Below, piece by piece: positions 28,421-41,986 of a DNA stretch of 64,000 nucleotides (position 1 is its first letter; each line of letters starts with the position of its first letter). A model generated the notes under the pieces. It saw nothing but the letters and a program-made list of their open reading frames with translations, was not told the origin of the DNA and ran no database searches. The position numbers were made by a program, and so were the translations under genes. This DNA comes from Rhipicephalus microplus (taxonomy: Eukaryota; Arthropoda; Arachnida; Ixodida; Ixodidae), in contig NC_134710.1 in assembly GCF_043290135.1 (NCBI RefSeq), positions 200,874,692-200,938,691 on the forward strand, given 5' to 3'.

Positions 28421-28545
28421 ATTTAACGTTCCGAAACCCCAATATATGATTATGAGGGGACTCCGGAAAATTCGAACACTTGGAGCTCTTTAACGTGCGC
28501 CTAAATTTAAGGGTTTCGAGGACTTGCGCCTCCATCGAAAATGCG
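28421..28545 (-). mobile_element. Ruka fragment in inverse orientation
   Basis: The reverse complement reads the body from CGCATTTTCGATGGAGGC to the GGTTTCGGAACGTTAAAT end. It faces the plus-strand fragments just upstream and could pair with them as a hairpin. Confidence 0.75.
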
Positions 28546-28938
28546 TTGGCATCAAAACATATAACATCTAGTAGCAGCCTAAACTTTAAGAAAACGATTT
28601 CATGCTCTTCCAATTCATGCTGTTGCGAGCTGGTTTCTTCAATTCCAATGACAATGCTTTGGCATGCCACGGCTTCTATTAGCTGTCCCGATGAGGTTTC
28701 GTACGCTTTACCAGCTGCCATAGCTGTTGAGTTCTCAGTTTTTCAAACCCGTCGCAGCCCCGACTCTTCCAATGTGGATCAATAAATTACAGGCTGAGGC
28801 CAACAACATTTAAACTAGATGGACAGAGTCTGAAAGTTGGTGAAATGAAAGGGACGAAGAACAACAAAACTTTTGCCGCAGAACACTTCATTGTCTCTAA
28901 AGCAATGCAACGCTGCGTTGTCAGGCCCCTACCAAGTG
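28546..28938. other. Unassigned DNA
   Basis: Short frames only (28480-28785 overlaps the SINE remnant). Nothing recognised. Confidence 0.4.

Positions 28939-29001
<63 letters not shown>
28939..29001. repeat. (TAA)n microsatellite
   Basis: About 21 uninterrupted trinucleotide units. Confidence 0.97.
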
Positions 29002-30580
<1,579 letters not shown>

Positions 30581-30590
30581 GGAAACAAAA

Positions 30591-30740
<150 letters not shown>

Positions 30741-32027
30741 TACCAGATAGCGCTACCAGGCCACCGAGTAATATCTTCAGCTCACGAGAAGTTATTTACG
30801 CCAACATCGATGAAAGGAGCTGAGCAATGATGTCTTTCTAAAATTGGGTTACCGGAACAATTATGAAACAGTAGCTTGCATTGATGCTTCGGGCAGTGTG
30901 CTGCCAGGTTTGACAAGCGGTCATTACTGTCCTATTTTCTGTGGCTTTTTCGTGATGTCATCTTGGCGCACCTTCTAGTTTGTCTGATATAAATATTGCC
31001 ACATGCAGAGAGATCTCGAACTCTGCATAATTGCCAAAGCGTATGCGTGCACAGTATTATTGTGTTCAAATAATTCTTCGTTTCAGCTATGTCTGCTTCC
31101 TTTCCGTCCAATTTGTGCTTGGCACTATACAAGTGAATTCAAGACGAAACAATAACACCTTTGTTTCAGCATGGTATTTTAGGTTCTTTTCGTTAACACA
31201 AATTATACCAATTTGGGTCACATTAGCTTTATTGTCAAGTTTTATTTAATTTTTCCACAAAAGATAGATGGTATTATCTGCTCTAATTGTAAGTTTAGCG
31301 TTGTTCGCAAAGTTTTGATCTTACTAATTTAATATATGAAGAAAAAGGTTCCCGAAACGCTTCTTCAGGACTTGTAAAATTCAGGCACTTTTTGAACTGA
31401 CAATTTCCTCTGGAAACTATGAAGGCAGAGTTCAGCATTATAAATTAGAATGAGTACGAAGATTGTCTTACTTCTGCATTACCTTAAATTTTCACTTTCT
31501 AAACGAATCAGACAGTTTACAAAGCAGAGTATTTTGATGAAGTCTTCAGAATAAAGACTTAAGAATTAAGACAGTTGTAATAACATTGAAGGTCAAGCGC
31601 ATGCACATGGACAGTTTTAGAAAACAAGCGTTGTTTGATAGCACGCTTTGGTTGTATGTGATTATGAGGTTAAAGCTGCGCATTTGATCGATCGCTTAAA
31701 TGTTATGTTCTCTGAATAAACCACGTGTTTGTGCGTCATGTTTTACGCTTTAAAATTGACAAATTGTTTTTTATGTGACAAAAACATTTTGTTTATATTT
31801 TCTCTTTATGTGTCTCCCCGCACTACAATAGTCTACATGAGATGAGTATAATTGATTATAGAGATAAAGCTTCATTTTTCGGAATATGTCAAAATTGACA
31901 GAATACATCACGTGTTCTTGCTGTATTTCTAGTTGTTTTGTTAAAGTGTTGGCCCCGGTGAAGGTTTTTTTTTTTATTCACGGCTAAAGGCTAAGCGTTT
32001 TTGAGAACCTGAGCTTTATCGGGCCGA
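30741..32027. other. Unassigned AT-rich DNA
   Basis: No coding domain or repeat family recognised. Confidence 0.4.
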
Positions 32028-32107
32028 AATTTCTGGAGTCTTCCACTACATCGTCTCTCATAATCATATGATGGTTTTGGGACGTCAAGCCCCTCTTATC
32101 AATCAGT
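32028..32107 (+). mobile_element. Ruka 3' fragment
   Basis: It runs from CCGAAATTTCTGGAGTCTTCC to the TATCAATCAG tail. Head and upper body are missing. Confidence 0.75.
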
Positions 32108-33290
32108 TTTTCGGGGTCCTAATTGTATACTCAAAACCCGACAAGCAGATTTCAGAATTGGCGCGAATGACACAGCTTTGAATTTTGTTCTGCTTACCAT
32201 TAAAAAATTTGCAGTGGGCTCTGCGTTCCAGTTGACTGCCTTACCAATCGCAGTGTTGGAAGCCCCCTCGGGTGTTTCTAGCTACCATTGTATATGTTAG
32301 GCGAAGCTAGTAAATTGGAGGCTAAAGTGCAAACCATTTTCGCTCTCCCAACTTAGCCCCCTTCGGATACACTTAGCCCCCTTCGGACCCTCGTCGACTC
32401 CCGGAAGCAGCAGTGACTTCTTTTGTTTCCTAAAAAATATATATTTTAGGTGGGAAGAGCTAGTGATCGGTCCACAAAGCGTTTCCTATTTGGTTTCCGT
32501 CTGCACTTGCGTCATTGTGATGTGCAAATCGGGTAAGCAAAACCACAATAAAGCTATGACAGAGTGATCCAACGTTCAAGAGCTCCTGCTGAGTGGTAAT
32601 TTCTTCTGGACTATTTGAGCGCAAGGCGCGAAAACGTTGCGTAATCAGCCCGCACCACAGAAAGCTTATTTAGTGCAAGGTCGCAAGACACGTAAAAAAC
32701 CTTCTCAGCAGAAGTATAGTAAATATGTTACCAAAATCTCATTATATATAATTACGCGGTCACTGCGCTGAGCTAAAAAATTTTCCTCTGTTTCTTTCTC
32801 TGGGGGCAACCAACGACTACTGCTGAAAGTTGGGGCTCAGCCCACCTTACTTTTATCAATTTGGGGGGGGGGGGGCGGGGGGGAGTATGGCTATGGCGGT
32901 AACATAAAACATAAAAACAAAGGAGCACGTGCGGCAATGTTAACGTTCGCACCGCCTTTTCGCCAGATTTCAGACAATGCGGCAATTGCAAAGCTCTTGA
33001 ACATTTTGGTGAAAATGTGAGAAGCAAGGCTGGCTTCTCGGTTGATACATAATATGGCTAGGAATAATAGAAAGCACCAAAGTTGCATTAGCATGGTATA
33101 AACTTGAAAGTCACAATTACATACCTGCATAACAAGCACGCAGCAATGAAACATCCCTCACGAAACGAATGGCATGTCACGGACAGTCAAACAATTGAAA
33201 ATAACGTGACACGCATGTCATGGATGACATGAGAAGAATGGCACGAATTACTGCTTGTGATTAAAGTCATTTCAATATCATATTATTATG
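32108..33290. other. Unassigned DNA with a poly-G tract
   Basis: A run of 13 G, one C and seven G lies at about 32863-32883. CTTAGCCCCCTTCGGA is repeated at about 32353-32386. No gene recognised. Confidence 0.45.
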
Positions 33291-33294
33291 TAGG

Positions 33295-33405
33295 GTTATA
33301 CGGACCAAAACCACCACATGCATTATCATTCACGTCGTAGAGGAACGGTACGGAAATTATGACCACCTGGTGTTATTTAACGTGCACTTGAGTCTAAGTA
33401 GCCTT
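33295..33405 (-). mobile_element. Decayed Ruka fragment
   Basis: Reverse-complement words ACTCAAGTGCACGTTAAATA, CACCAGGTGGTCATAA and GGTGGTTTTGG identify the body. It is strongly diverged. Confidence 0.65.
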
Positions 33406-33762
33406 CTCCCACCGACTCTTCTTGAAGCGATGAATGACGGCCGGGCAGGGTCTGCAGAAATAGGTCGCGAAGACTCGGGCGAAAAGCCGTTCTCCTTATC
33501 GAAAAGCGGGGATCACACGACGCTCCGGGTGATTATATCAATTTGCGCTTTACACGGAGAATGACGGTGATAGCAAAAACTCCCTGAGGTAGTAACTCAG
33601 CTATCTCAATAAAGAAATGAGCATGAGTAACTCTTTCGGGTGAATATTGACTTGTCAGGTATATGATTGTCTTCAAATAAACGCGTTGACTCTTTTTTGG
33701 CTCCCACTACTCTCCAACGGGAGTGTAACACTCATCTAAGAGAGATTACGTGTGTCCTTAAA

Positions 33763-33862
33763 GCGAACCCCAGGTGGTCGAAATTTCCGGAGCCCTCCAC
33801 TACGGCGTCTCTCATAATAACATGGTGATTTTGAGACGTTCAATTTCACATATCAATCAAAC
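33763..33862 (+). mobile_element. Ruka 3' fragment
   Basis: Begins AGCGAACCCCAGGTGGTCG and ends CATATCAATCAAACG. The head is missing. Confidence 0.82.
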
Positions 33863-33972
33863 GAATCCTTGTTATATACACGCGACATATCAGGACTGAC
33901 AAGAAAGAGTAAGAGGACTTTGTCTTCTTTTAAATGCGGAGCATTTCTTAGCAAACTTCAGTGAGTTTGACC

Positions 33973-33984
33973 TTATCTATCTAC

Positions 33985-34029
<45 letters not shown>

Positions 34030-34042
34030 CATCTATCTATCC
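33973..34042. repeat. (TATC)n microsatellite
   Basis: About 17 tetranucleotide units with a few substitutions. It follows AAATGCGGAGCATTTCTTAG (33933-33952), a short palindrome-like motif. Confidence 0.95.
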
Positions 34043-34649
34043 ACCTACGGCTTTTAGCTCTCCTGCCCATTTAGACAATGGTATCCACGCAAAATTTGAT
34101 ATGGCATAACATGACTGTATGACGAGCATAACTGATAACTCATAACATGAAATACATTATATGTGTGACAAAAATGTCATGATTTACATCTGTTTCAGTT
34201 CATTTAGCAATATTTTTCAACCATCGTCGCACAGGACAATATTACAGGTACAATTATATGATGTTTTTAATACAATGACAATGGTCAACAAAACACTATG
34301 CAAATCCGATTAAGAAGTGAAAAGGATGCAAGGACGGGAATTAAAAGCATCTGAAAAGCAGCTTGACGAGATTCCTTACTCTGAAAGTAGTTTGGCCGCA
34401 GACACCTGTTCATGTACAAGAAAAAAAATTACAGGCAAATAAACATACAAAGTACAAGCAAGAAACATGCAAGCAAAACATAAGCAAGTTCAGCAGCAAA
34501 CTGTAACTGCAGATAGAATGTAAAAATCAGCAAACACTGAAAAATAAGGTATACATATGGAAGAACAAAAGAAAGAATAGAAATGAGCCCAATTGTATGT
34601 AACAAGAAGAAAAAACATTATTGAATAGAAATATTAGCATGCGAATAAC

Positions 34650-35230
34650 ATAGTCTTGCTGCTCCTGCGGTGGTTTCGTTAGCATGACATATCACAAACC
34701 TGGTGTAATATGATATGACTGCATGGCGATCGCAAGTGACAGGCCCTCACGTGGAAATCTCGACATGCTTGTCATGTAAGAACATGACTGCATGCCACGC
34801 TCACGATGCGCTCGCGGTCGTTTTGCTGGCTGTGCTTACACAAATTTAGTATTAGGGAAATTGAATGGATGCCAAATGTATCAGATTGGTGCAAACATGC
34901 TAATTATGACAGGCGTCTCATTAAAAACGCGACTACATGCCACACTGATGATATGCTCGCGGGCGATCCGCTAGCTTCACATATACCAAATTTGGTGTTA
35001 TGTGAAGTGATTATATGACAAAAGCATTTGACTGATGAAAACCTGACAACCATGACATGCGTGTCACGTAAAAATATAACTACATACCACACTCATAGCG
35101 CTCTCGCGGCCGTGTCGCTAGCTTCACATTTGCCACATTTGGTATTACGTGACGTGTTGGGACGACCAACAAAAAATGGCAGCCGCGAACATGGTAATCA
35201 TGACATGGAAGTCATGAACGGCATAATTTA
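34650..35230. repeat. 146-bp-period satellite-like tandem repeat
   Basis: Unit starts marked by GACATGC/GACAGGC words lie at 34762, 34908, 35054 and 35202, spacings of 146, 146 and 148 bp. Each unit contains GTCAnGTAAAAACATGACTA-like text, then GCTCGCGG, GCTAGCTTCACAT and AAATTTGGTATTA in the same order. A partial unit precedes the first. A further diverged piece lies near 34100-34180, and possibly another near 33170-33240. Units differ by roughly 20-30% by eye. The four short frames here are not genes. Confidence 0.8.
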
Positions 35231-35408
35231 CGTCCATTTGTAACGTTGTGGTGATTGCAAAAGGACATATCAACGTTCTTCATTCGTGCTTCGCATATCA
35301 TCGATTCTCACGGTACGTATGATCTGCCTATTATTTTTCCCACGAAGTTTGTACGCGATGTTTTAAAAGCAAAATATTTTTTTTCATACTGTAGACATCT
35401 TGAGGGTT

Positions 35409-35409
<1 letters not shown>

Positions 35410-35487
<78 letters not shown>
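35410..35487. repeat. (CTAT)n then (TA)n microsatellite
   Basis: About 12 CTAT units are followed by about 14 TA units. The CTAT motif reappears at 35746-35765, beyond the adjacent SINE. Confidence 0.95.
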
Positions 35488-35491
<4 letters not shown>

Positions 35492-35500
35492 TTTATTTAT

Positions 35501-35743
35501 CTACGGTGGCCTAGTGGCTAAAGTACTCGGCTGCTGATCCGCAGGTCACGGGATCGAATCCCCGCTGCGGCGGCTGCATTTCCGATGAAGGCGGAAATAT
35601 TGTAGGCTCGTGTGCTGAAATTAGGGTGCACGTTAAAAAACCCCAGGTGGTCGAAATTTCCGGAGCCCTCCACTATGGCGTCCCTCATAATCATATGGTG
35701 GTTTTGGGACGTTAAACCCCGCATATCAATCGATCAATCAATC
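35501..35743 (+). mobile_element. Ruka-type SINE inserted in a tetranucleotide microsatellite
   Basis: This is nearly full length but lacks the first bases of the head (starts CTACGGTGGCCTAGTGG). The tail is TATCAATCGATCAATCAATCAT. Similar CTATCTATCTATGTAT text occurs on both sides (about 35445-35461 and 35748-35765), so the TSD may lie inside the repeat. Confidence 0.88.
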
Positions 35744-35874
35744 ATCCTATCTATCTATCTATGTATCAACGTCTGGCTGCTCTCGGGCTTATCTCCTTAA
35801 CACGAGGTAGAATAAATTAGTGTAGTAGAGTAAGATTATTTAACGATTATTACTGTTGGCCATGACATGAATAT

Positions 35875-36172
35875 TGTAAAGTTTCTGTCACATACGTCGT
35901 CCAACCTTTTTCTCCCGACACGTGTGGCACATAACTGATATACCACAGTATGCGGGTATGCCCTACAGGTGTTTGACACTTTATATCTGTCTAGGAAGGG
36001 CGAGACAAGACATTCGTAATTTAAATACGAGAGCGTCAAGAAAAAAAACTGACATCGCCAGCGTTGGCCCAACGAATGCAATGACTTTGTGTTATGGTCT
36101 AAGCAGGAATTAAACTCAAGCATTCTGCGTGACAATGAAGTATTTTGCCACAAAGCCACGTCGGGTCTTGGA
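35875..36172 (-). mobile_element. tRNA-headed SINE-like repeat
   Basis: The minus strand starts with a decayed tRNA-like head (36101-36168; ACGTGGCTTTGTGGCAAAAT, degenerate B box). A body of about 220 bp without coding features follows. No TSD seen. Confidence 0.5.
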
Positions 36173-38265
36173 ACTCCTTTGGAAAATGATCTAATGCCGT
36201 TGTAGCATTTGTGAAAGGTCAATTAAGCTTGCAGTGCTGCCAATGAAACTTTATTAACAGTACATATGTACTCCAATCACCCAGGTGGCTGATTCGGTTG
36301 CAGATATACACCATCCACTGAAGCGCGTATATACGTAGTACTATCTAAGGATTCCATCTTCGCGACCACTAGTGCTACGTTTTGCTTACTGCTTCTGGTG
36401 TAGGTTATACCCGTGTTGCTTTTGGCTTCCTTAAACAACTGTAAACAACTAGTTAAATAAAACATATGCAACTGTTCAACATACACATTCATGCATATAT
36501 AAATTGTAGGAGTGTTTACGAATGTTTGGCGTAATTTCGAAAACTTGAACGAAAACAAAAACATTCCAGTCACATTACATCCGCATGCTTCGCATGACAT
36601 CGATTCCCATGGTACGTGGGATCTGCCTAAATTCTTTAGTTGCAATAGAGAAAAACAGGGAGTGACTTTTCATATTCCTTAGGGTTCTAAGCATGTTTAT
36701 CGCATTGTTTAATAGTGCGATAGAGCAATGACCATGATGTATACAGTAATCGCATATATACGCGCAAATATTACAAATACAATCACGCACATAAGAACTG
36801 AGTAATTGTTATGAGCACTGCTACGCGCCTCAATATCTGTGACAGGGTCAACATGAATAAGTAATTTTTTTCTTTTTAAAGAAGGTTCCTTGTTCTCTCT
36901 TGCAGTTATCCATGAGTTTACTTAAAAAAAGGAACTCTCCAGGAATATTTATCAGACAACTTGTATAAACTGCGCAAACGTCAATCATCTAGCCCAAATC
37001 ACAGCCATTTTTTTTTCTTTTTTTAATTGTCAACAATGCCTTCATTCCTCTCAATACAAACATAGAACCTAACTGCGTGTTTCCAAACAATAAACAGCAT
37101 GAGAACATTTCACTGAGCTCTTCGCATTGTTTAATAGGTATATTTACTCCTGTATTAGCACTAAATTGATTATGCATGTGTTCTGTTACTAGCATTTCAT
37201 TCACTTACCTGCACTTCGTAACTGCTGCATTAGTGTTTCACTCACTATTATTTGTGTCACTAGCATATATAATCCTCACCTCGTCAAATTTCAACAGTTC
37301 ACAGAATTAATTCCTTTGTAACCACTCGCGATTTGTTGACACGTTTGTTTCATTACTTCGGTATAATTTTGAATAGTTTTTACGTATGCGACTGACTCCT
37401 CTTGCATTTATTATGATCAATATGTGCACGTCCTTTCTGCTGGTGCCCCTCTGGTATTGTCAGCATATCTGAAAAAAAGATAAGTGAAGGTGTTAACCTT
37501 GCGATGAATCTACACATAAAGCAGAACACACACGCTGCTGTCAACAACTCAGCCGAATCTTACATTAAGGATATTGTTGACAAGAGGAGTGCGAAGTTTC
37601 CATTTTCTCGAGCACCCATCTTCATACAGATGCTTCTTCTCACTATCTTCAGAATTTCGAAGCTGCCATGCAGCGTCGTACAGCAGCTTGCTGCTGCTGC
37701 TTGATAGCTGTCATAAACAAGAGCGGTGGTTGGATCAGATGTGCTTTTTGTCCAGGGGTCCAGCCACCTCCCAGCGACGCGCTCAATTAGTCAGCTAAAA
37801 AGTAGCAACACTACCACCCCCAGGACTCACAAGAGAAGAGAGCGATCGCATTAGATCACATGCGCTCAAGGTCATCATATGCTCTGACATAGCTTCTTTC
37901 GACGTTTGTCATCCCTCTCTGTGTAGATTCCAGTACATTCGTCGTGACGAAAGGGAAAGCGCCCGCACTTGGCAAATGCGAACCATTTTTGTTGCGGTAG
38001 ATGGCGATATATTTGTGAGGCGATCAACTCCAGTACTGAGGCCATTCAATTATTACTGGCAAAAGTCTTTCATAGCGCTGTTAAGGGTACAATTCGTGCA
38101 TATTTGTGCATATAAAAATAAATAGTTCTTGAAACGTTCGTGGTAGGTTTCGAGATAACTTGCTGCAGTCACCGTAAACGTGTTCAGAGGACAGTATAGA
38201 TCATATCTCCTGATTTTCTTTAGTTCCATTTTCAATCTTCGCCACTTACCTATAAAGCTGCTTAG
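36173..38265. other. Unassigned DNA
   Basis: 36585-36640 (GCTTCGCATGACATCGATTC...) matches 35286-35340 by eye, a short dispersed repeat. No gene recognised. Confidence 0.4.
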
Positions 38266-38280
38266 CAAATATCAAAGTAC

Positions 38281-38410
38281 TCCGTGTGCTCAGATTTGAG
38301 TGCACGTTAAAGATTTGGGTGCACGTTCCGGGGCCTTCCACTACGGCGTCTCTCATAATCATATGGTGGTTTTGGGACCTTAAACCCCACAAATCATTCA
38401 AATCAATCAT
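38281..38410 (+). mobile_element. 5'-truncated Ruka SINE with perfect 15-bp TSD
   Basis: CAAATATCAAAGTAC occurs at 38266-38280 and 38411-38425. Between them the SINE starts inside the body (TCCGTGTGCTCAGATTTG). It has a short direct repeat of GATTTGnGTGCACGTT (about 38294-38328) and lacks the stretch that normally follows (ACCCCAGGTGGTCGAAATTT). The TSD shows that the truncated form was the insertion product. Confidence 0.9.
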
Positions 38411-38837
38411 CAAATATCAAAGTACCATATGCGGTGGCCAGTGTATATAGAACGCAACTAAAATTGGCCGCCTTAACATGGTCAGAAGCTGGTTAGTGGC
38501 TGACTGAGTATACCCAGTTTTGTACGTTGCATGTAACTCTGTGGATGCTGGTTGGAAGTTCGGATGTCATAACGTGCGTCTCCGTGCTTTTAATAATCAG
38601 CTTTTGTGATTCCAAACGCTTTTGATGGCTTCTAGGTTGGTCTGCTAATTTGAGAGTAATTTTGTTCTTTTTTATTTCGAGTCCAGGGCTATCCTTTCCT
38701 TCACTAATCTATGATAATTACCCTCTGACCAACCTACGACTACCCATGTTAAGTCATTTTAGGTCTTTCATGTCCTGTACAATGCATGCATGTATCTCCA
38801 CTGGGTAAGAAATATAATTTGATAGCGGACAAGCAAC

Positions 38838-39020
38838 TCTAGAAGACCAATGGGAGGCATTGCTGACGTCGGTAAGCCCTGAGGACTAGCTCCGGCTGAT
38901 GGAACGCGTTCGGGCGTCGGCGCCCAGTGATGGATACCTGGAAGGAGGAAGTCACTTATACTTCTTGGGGGAAGAAAAGGCTTGCCTAGTCACAATTCAA
39001 GCCTAATTCTCTCTCTTGCT
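38838..39020 (+). pseudogene. R1-like LINE C-terminal tail
   Basis: A plus frame reads TLEDQWEALLTSVSPED, a stop, then LRLMERVRASAP. This is the WExLLxSxxPExQLxLxxRAR end of R1/I-type LINE ORF2 proteins seen in arthropods. It then runs out at about 38995 into a CTCTCTCTT-type tail. Only about 50 residues remain. Confidence 0.6.
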
Positions 39021-41661
39021 TATCTGTAAAGGCTGTTCTGGGCAGATTTTCTATTTCTATAGTTTCAGGACTAGGTGTTTATTACAAGGATTCGATTTCT
39101 TTCCGCTAATTCCAAGAATATCTATCATCTCTATGAAGTCTGTGTATGAAGTATATGATCTTCTGCGAAGTCTTTCTAAGGCATCTACCGCATCATGAAA
39201 GACTACAGCCCAAGACTGCTGGACTGTTCTGGTCGGTGCATAACGAAGCAGAACAATTAGCCCAACAACGGGGCGTCGCAAGGTCAGCACTATACGTATG
39301 TCTTTACTACGTCCCGTTGCTGCGCTGTTCGTCCCGCTTCATTTTTCAGGGGCAAAGCTCCTTAAGGTCCTGGCTTGTCGGCGTGTCATAGCTGCTACGC
39401 TCCATAATCAACGGGTATGAGCCACAAAATTTGGGTTTTACTGTCTAAAGCACTGTGTTTGGCTGAGAATTGGCGTCGAAATCTCCGACTAAAATTATCA
39501 AGACGCTCAATTTTTTTGTCTTAAACCAGAGACACAAACGTGGATCTTTTCGGTGAACTAATGTATATGAAACGCCCCTTTTTGAAGCATAATTGCAAAG
39601 TGGTGGTGCTTTACTCGCATCCGGCGCACTACAAACGAAGAAGCTAGCAGTTCGCCCAAGGAATAGCTGGCGACGTAAGTGGAGATGAAATAACCTTCCT
39701 TTTATACAGTACGGAACTGCAACCAGATATGTATGAAAGAAACAGCAGCATGACCTTCAAGTAAGCTGCATTCCGACGCAGTCTTCGAACGATGTTAGTG
39801 GAGCTCACGAACCCTTCCCTACATGTCCAGTTTCAGAAATCTTTCAGAATGTGGCGGATTACCTCCATCAGGCACCTTCTCTTCTTCTTTTAGCAGTAAT
39901 TTTCCCACGGGAAACGCCGGTGCCCACTGCATCTTTCGCCCCTCACCAGGGTTTCAGGTTAGTGTATCTGAAACATCCTTTCCTGCATGTTTCGTCTATC
40001 TCCAGTTTTTTTGCATATATTTAAATATCTTCTGAAAGAAACTTGACAAACATCGAAGTTGGGGGTCGTTCTTTGTGCTTTAATCCCCACTGATTAGCTG
40101 AATTTTTCATGACCAAGCCATGAGTGCAGCTACATGTGTTGCTGCACTGCAACAGTGTGCTTGATTAGAACTTCGGCGAGCAATACGCTGTTTTTTGCCA
40201 TCATAAAACATGGTACTTGCGTCCTTGCATACAAATAATTTATTACATTGTCAACCATCTTTGATTTACGTGGAGCTGGTACCGTGACCCAAGTGCACTA
40301 AAATATTGATACCTTAGCTGAATACTACTGTCACGTACAACAAAATCAGGTCCGTCGTACTGAAACCTAGTGAACCGGGCGAAGAGACTAGGTTCGAAAG
40401 CAATTCATTGTCATCAAAGCTTGCTTCTGTATGCAATATGGGTGCAATAACACCTAAGGCGAATATTCGAAGCATAACGGCAGGCCCGAAGTGTCATGAA
40501 AAGTCGCGTAAACGACGACAATTCACAAGCATTCGACATTAAGTGAAATCGGCAACACGCGCTTCCGAACCACTGCGCATCTCGACAAGTTCCTGCACAG
40601 AAATCGTACTTTGAAAATCTGACATATAAGTTTCGCGAAAGCCCTATAGGGGCGCTGAAAGGTTTTTGAAAAGAAATATAAATGCCGTTTCAAATTTGTC
40701 ACAAGATGAGATCCTTAAATGCCTCATCTGAGTTATTCGTGTAAACATACTTGACAGCTTTGGAATGAAGACAATTGCTCTCTCTCATAAATCGTACGTT
40801 GCCCAGTAATGCTTCATATTGAGCTCTCTTCTTTCATATGTCATTAGTCTCAGTGCTACTTTCTTCTTTATCTGCTATCAATTCTTCCTACCCGTTGGAA
40901 GCGAGCTATTGTAGACAAAAGTACTGCTAGCGCACGCAGTTCTAAACCTGCTTTCAAGTGACTAGATATCCAGTTACTTGGACCAATGAGAAAAAGCCAT
41001 TACTTTTGTTGCATATGCGTGGCCTCAACGGCTTCATTAGTTCTCATACTTTGATTTTCCAGTGGTATGGGCTAGCTTTGGACTCTTTCTTTTGTGGTCA
41101 CTCGGAGCATTGTAGATACCACACCTCTCTTATAACATAGCAAAGTCTTTCGATAAAGTCCAATACTTGATAGAAGCCTGCCTTGTGGGGAAAGGAATAC
41201 TATAAAGAACAAAAAGGAAGACTCATCTCAAAACGAATACTAAAAAAATGACCTTTGGTTCTCCTTGCCTTGTTAAAACTCAGATTGAGAACAAGGCTCC
41301 CGTCAGCAAAGCCAAAACGTCTTCTTTTTAATCTTTTTTTAAGATTCATGTTCTTCTTTCACTTTTCGTAAAGACTCTTAGTTATCCAAACAAAAATGAT
41401 AATTTCGTGCTGTAGTTACCACGTGACACGTTGTACAGAATACAACTTCACTATTTTCACTTTCAGATCCTCTCCTACCTCCCAATATAGGGCGTTATAA
41501 TATGTGTGCGTCCTTATTTTCTCGTAAGGTAATATTGGAGAGCTAAGCCTGTCTTATATATGTGTTTCTTTTTTTTTGCAGATTTTAATTGGGAGTAGTG
41601 CTCGGCACTTCCGTATTGCTTAAAAGAAGTGCGCAATCTTTTTCTGCGCCATTAAAGTGAC
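39021..41661. other. Unassigned DNA
   Basis: 39350-39420 contains GGGGCAAAGCTCCTTAAGG, which looks like a dispersed-repeat end. No coding domain recognised; frames are below 85 codons. Confidence 0.4.
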
Positions 41662-41867
41662 AAAGCAGATACGTTTCTTCACGTTTTACAGAGAAAACTG
41701 TTATGAGATGACAACTGTCGTCACGCGTAGTTGTCCGCCGCCGCCTCCGCTGTCCGTAATCACCATTGCACGAAAGAAGAAAAAAACACTTAACACCAAT
41801 GACACAGTAGGACTCGAACCCGGGTCCTCAGCGTGCCAGCCTCGTATTCTACCACTGAGCGCCGTCG
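41662..41867 (-). mobile_element. tRNA-headed repeat, 3' part cut off by a LINE
   Basis: The minus strand reads GCTCAGTGGTAGAATACGAG, then B box ACCCGGGTTCGAGTCC, then a body with GGCGGCGGCGGACAACTACG and TCTCATAACAG. It is homologous along its length to 55608-55790. Its expected upstream part is found beyond the LINE, at 46791-46980. Confidence 0.8.
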
Positions 41868-41986
41868 TTTTTTTTTCTTTCTTTATTGCCTGTGTACATA
41901 CAACATTCACAAACCAATGTACATCAAAGAAAGCAGAAACATGAAAAAAAGAAAAGAGGTAAAAAGCGTCAAACTTAACAGGCTTT

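Noticed and set aside
33973..34042. Regular (TATC)n array considered as a CRISPR-like repeat
   Set aside because: It is a simple microsatellite without spacers, in a eukaryotic context.
35269..35521. Short frames across the satellite and microsatellites
   Set aside because: They follow tandem-repeat structure and have no domain.
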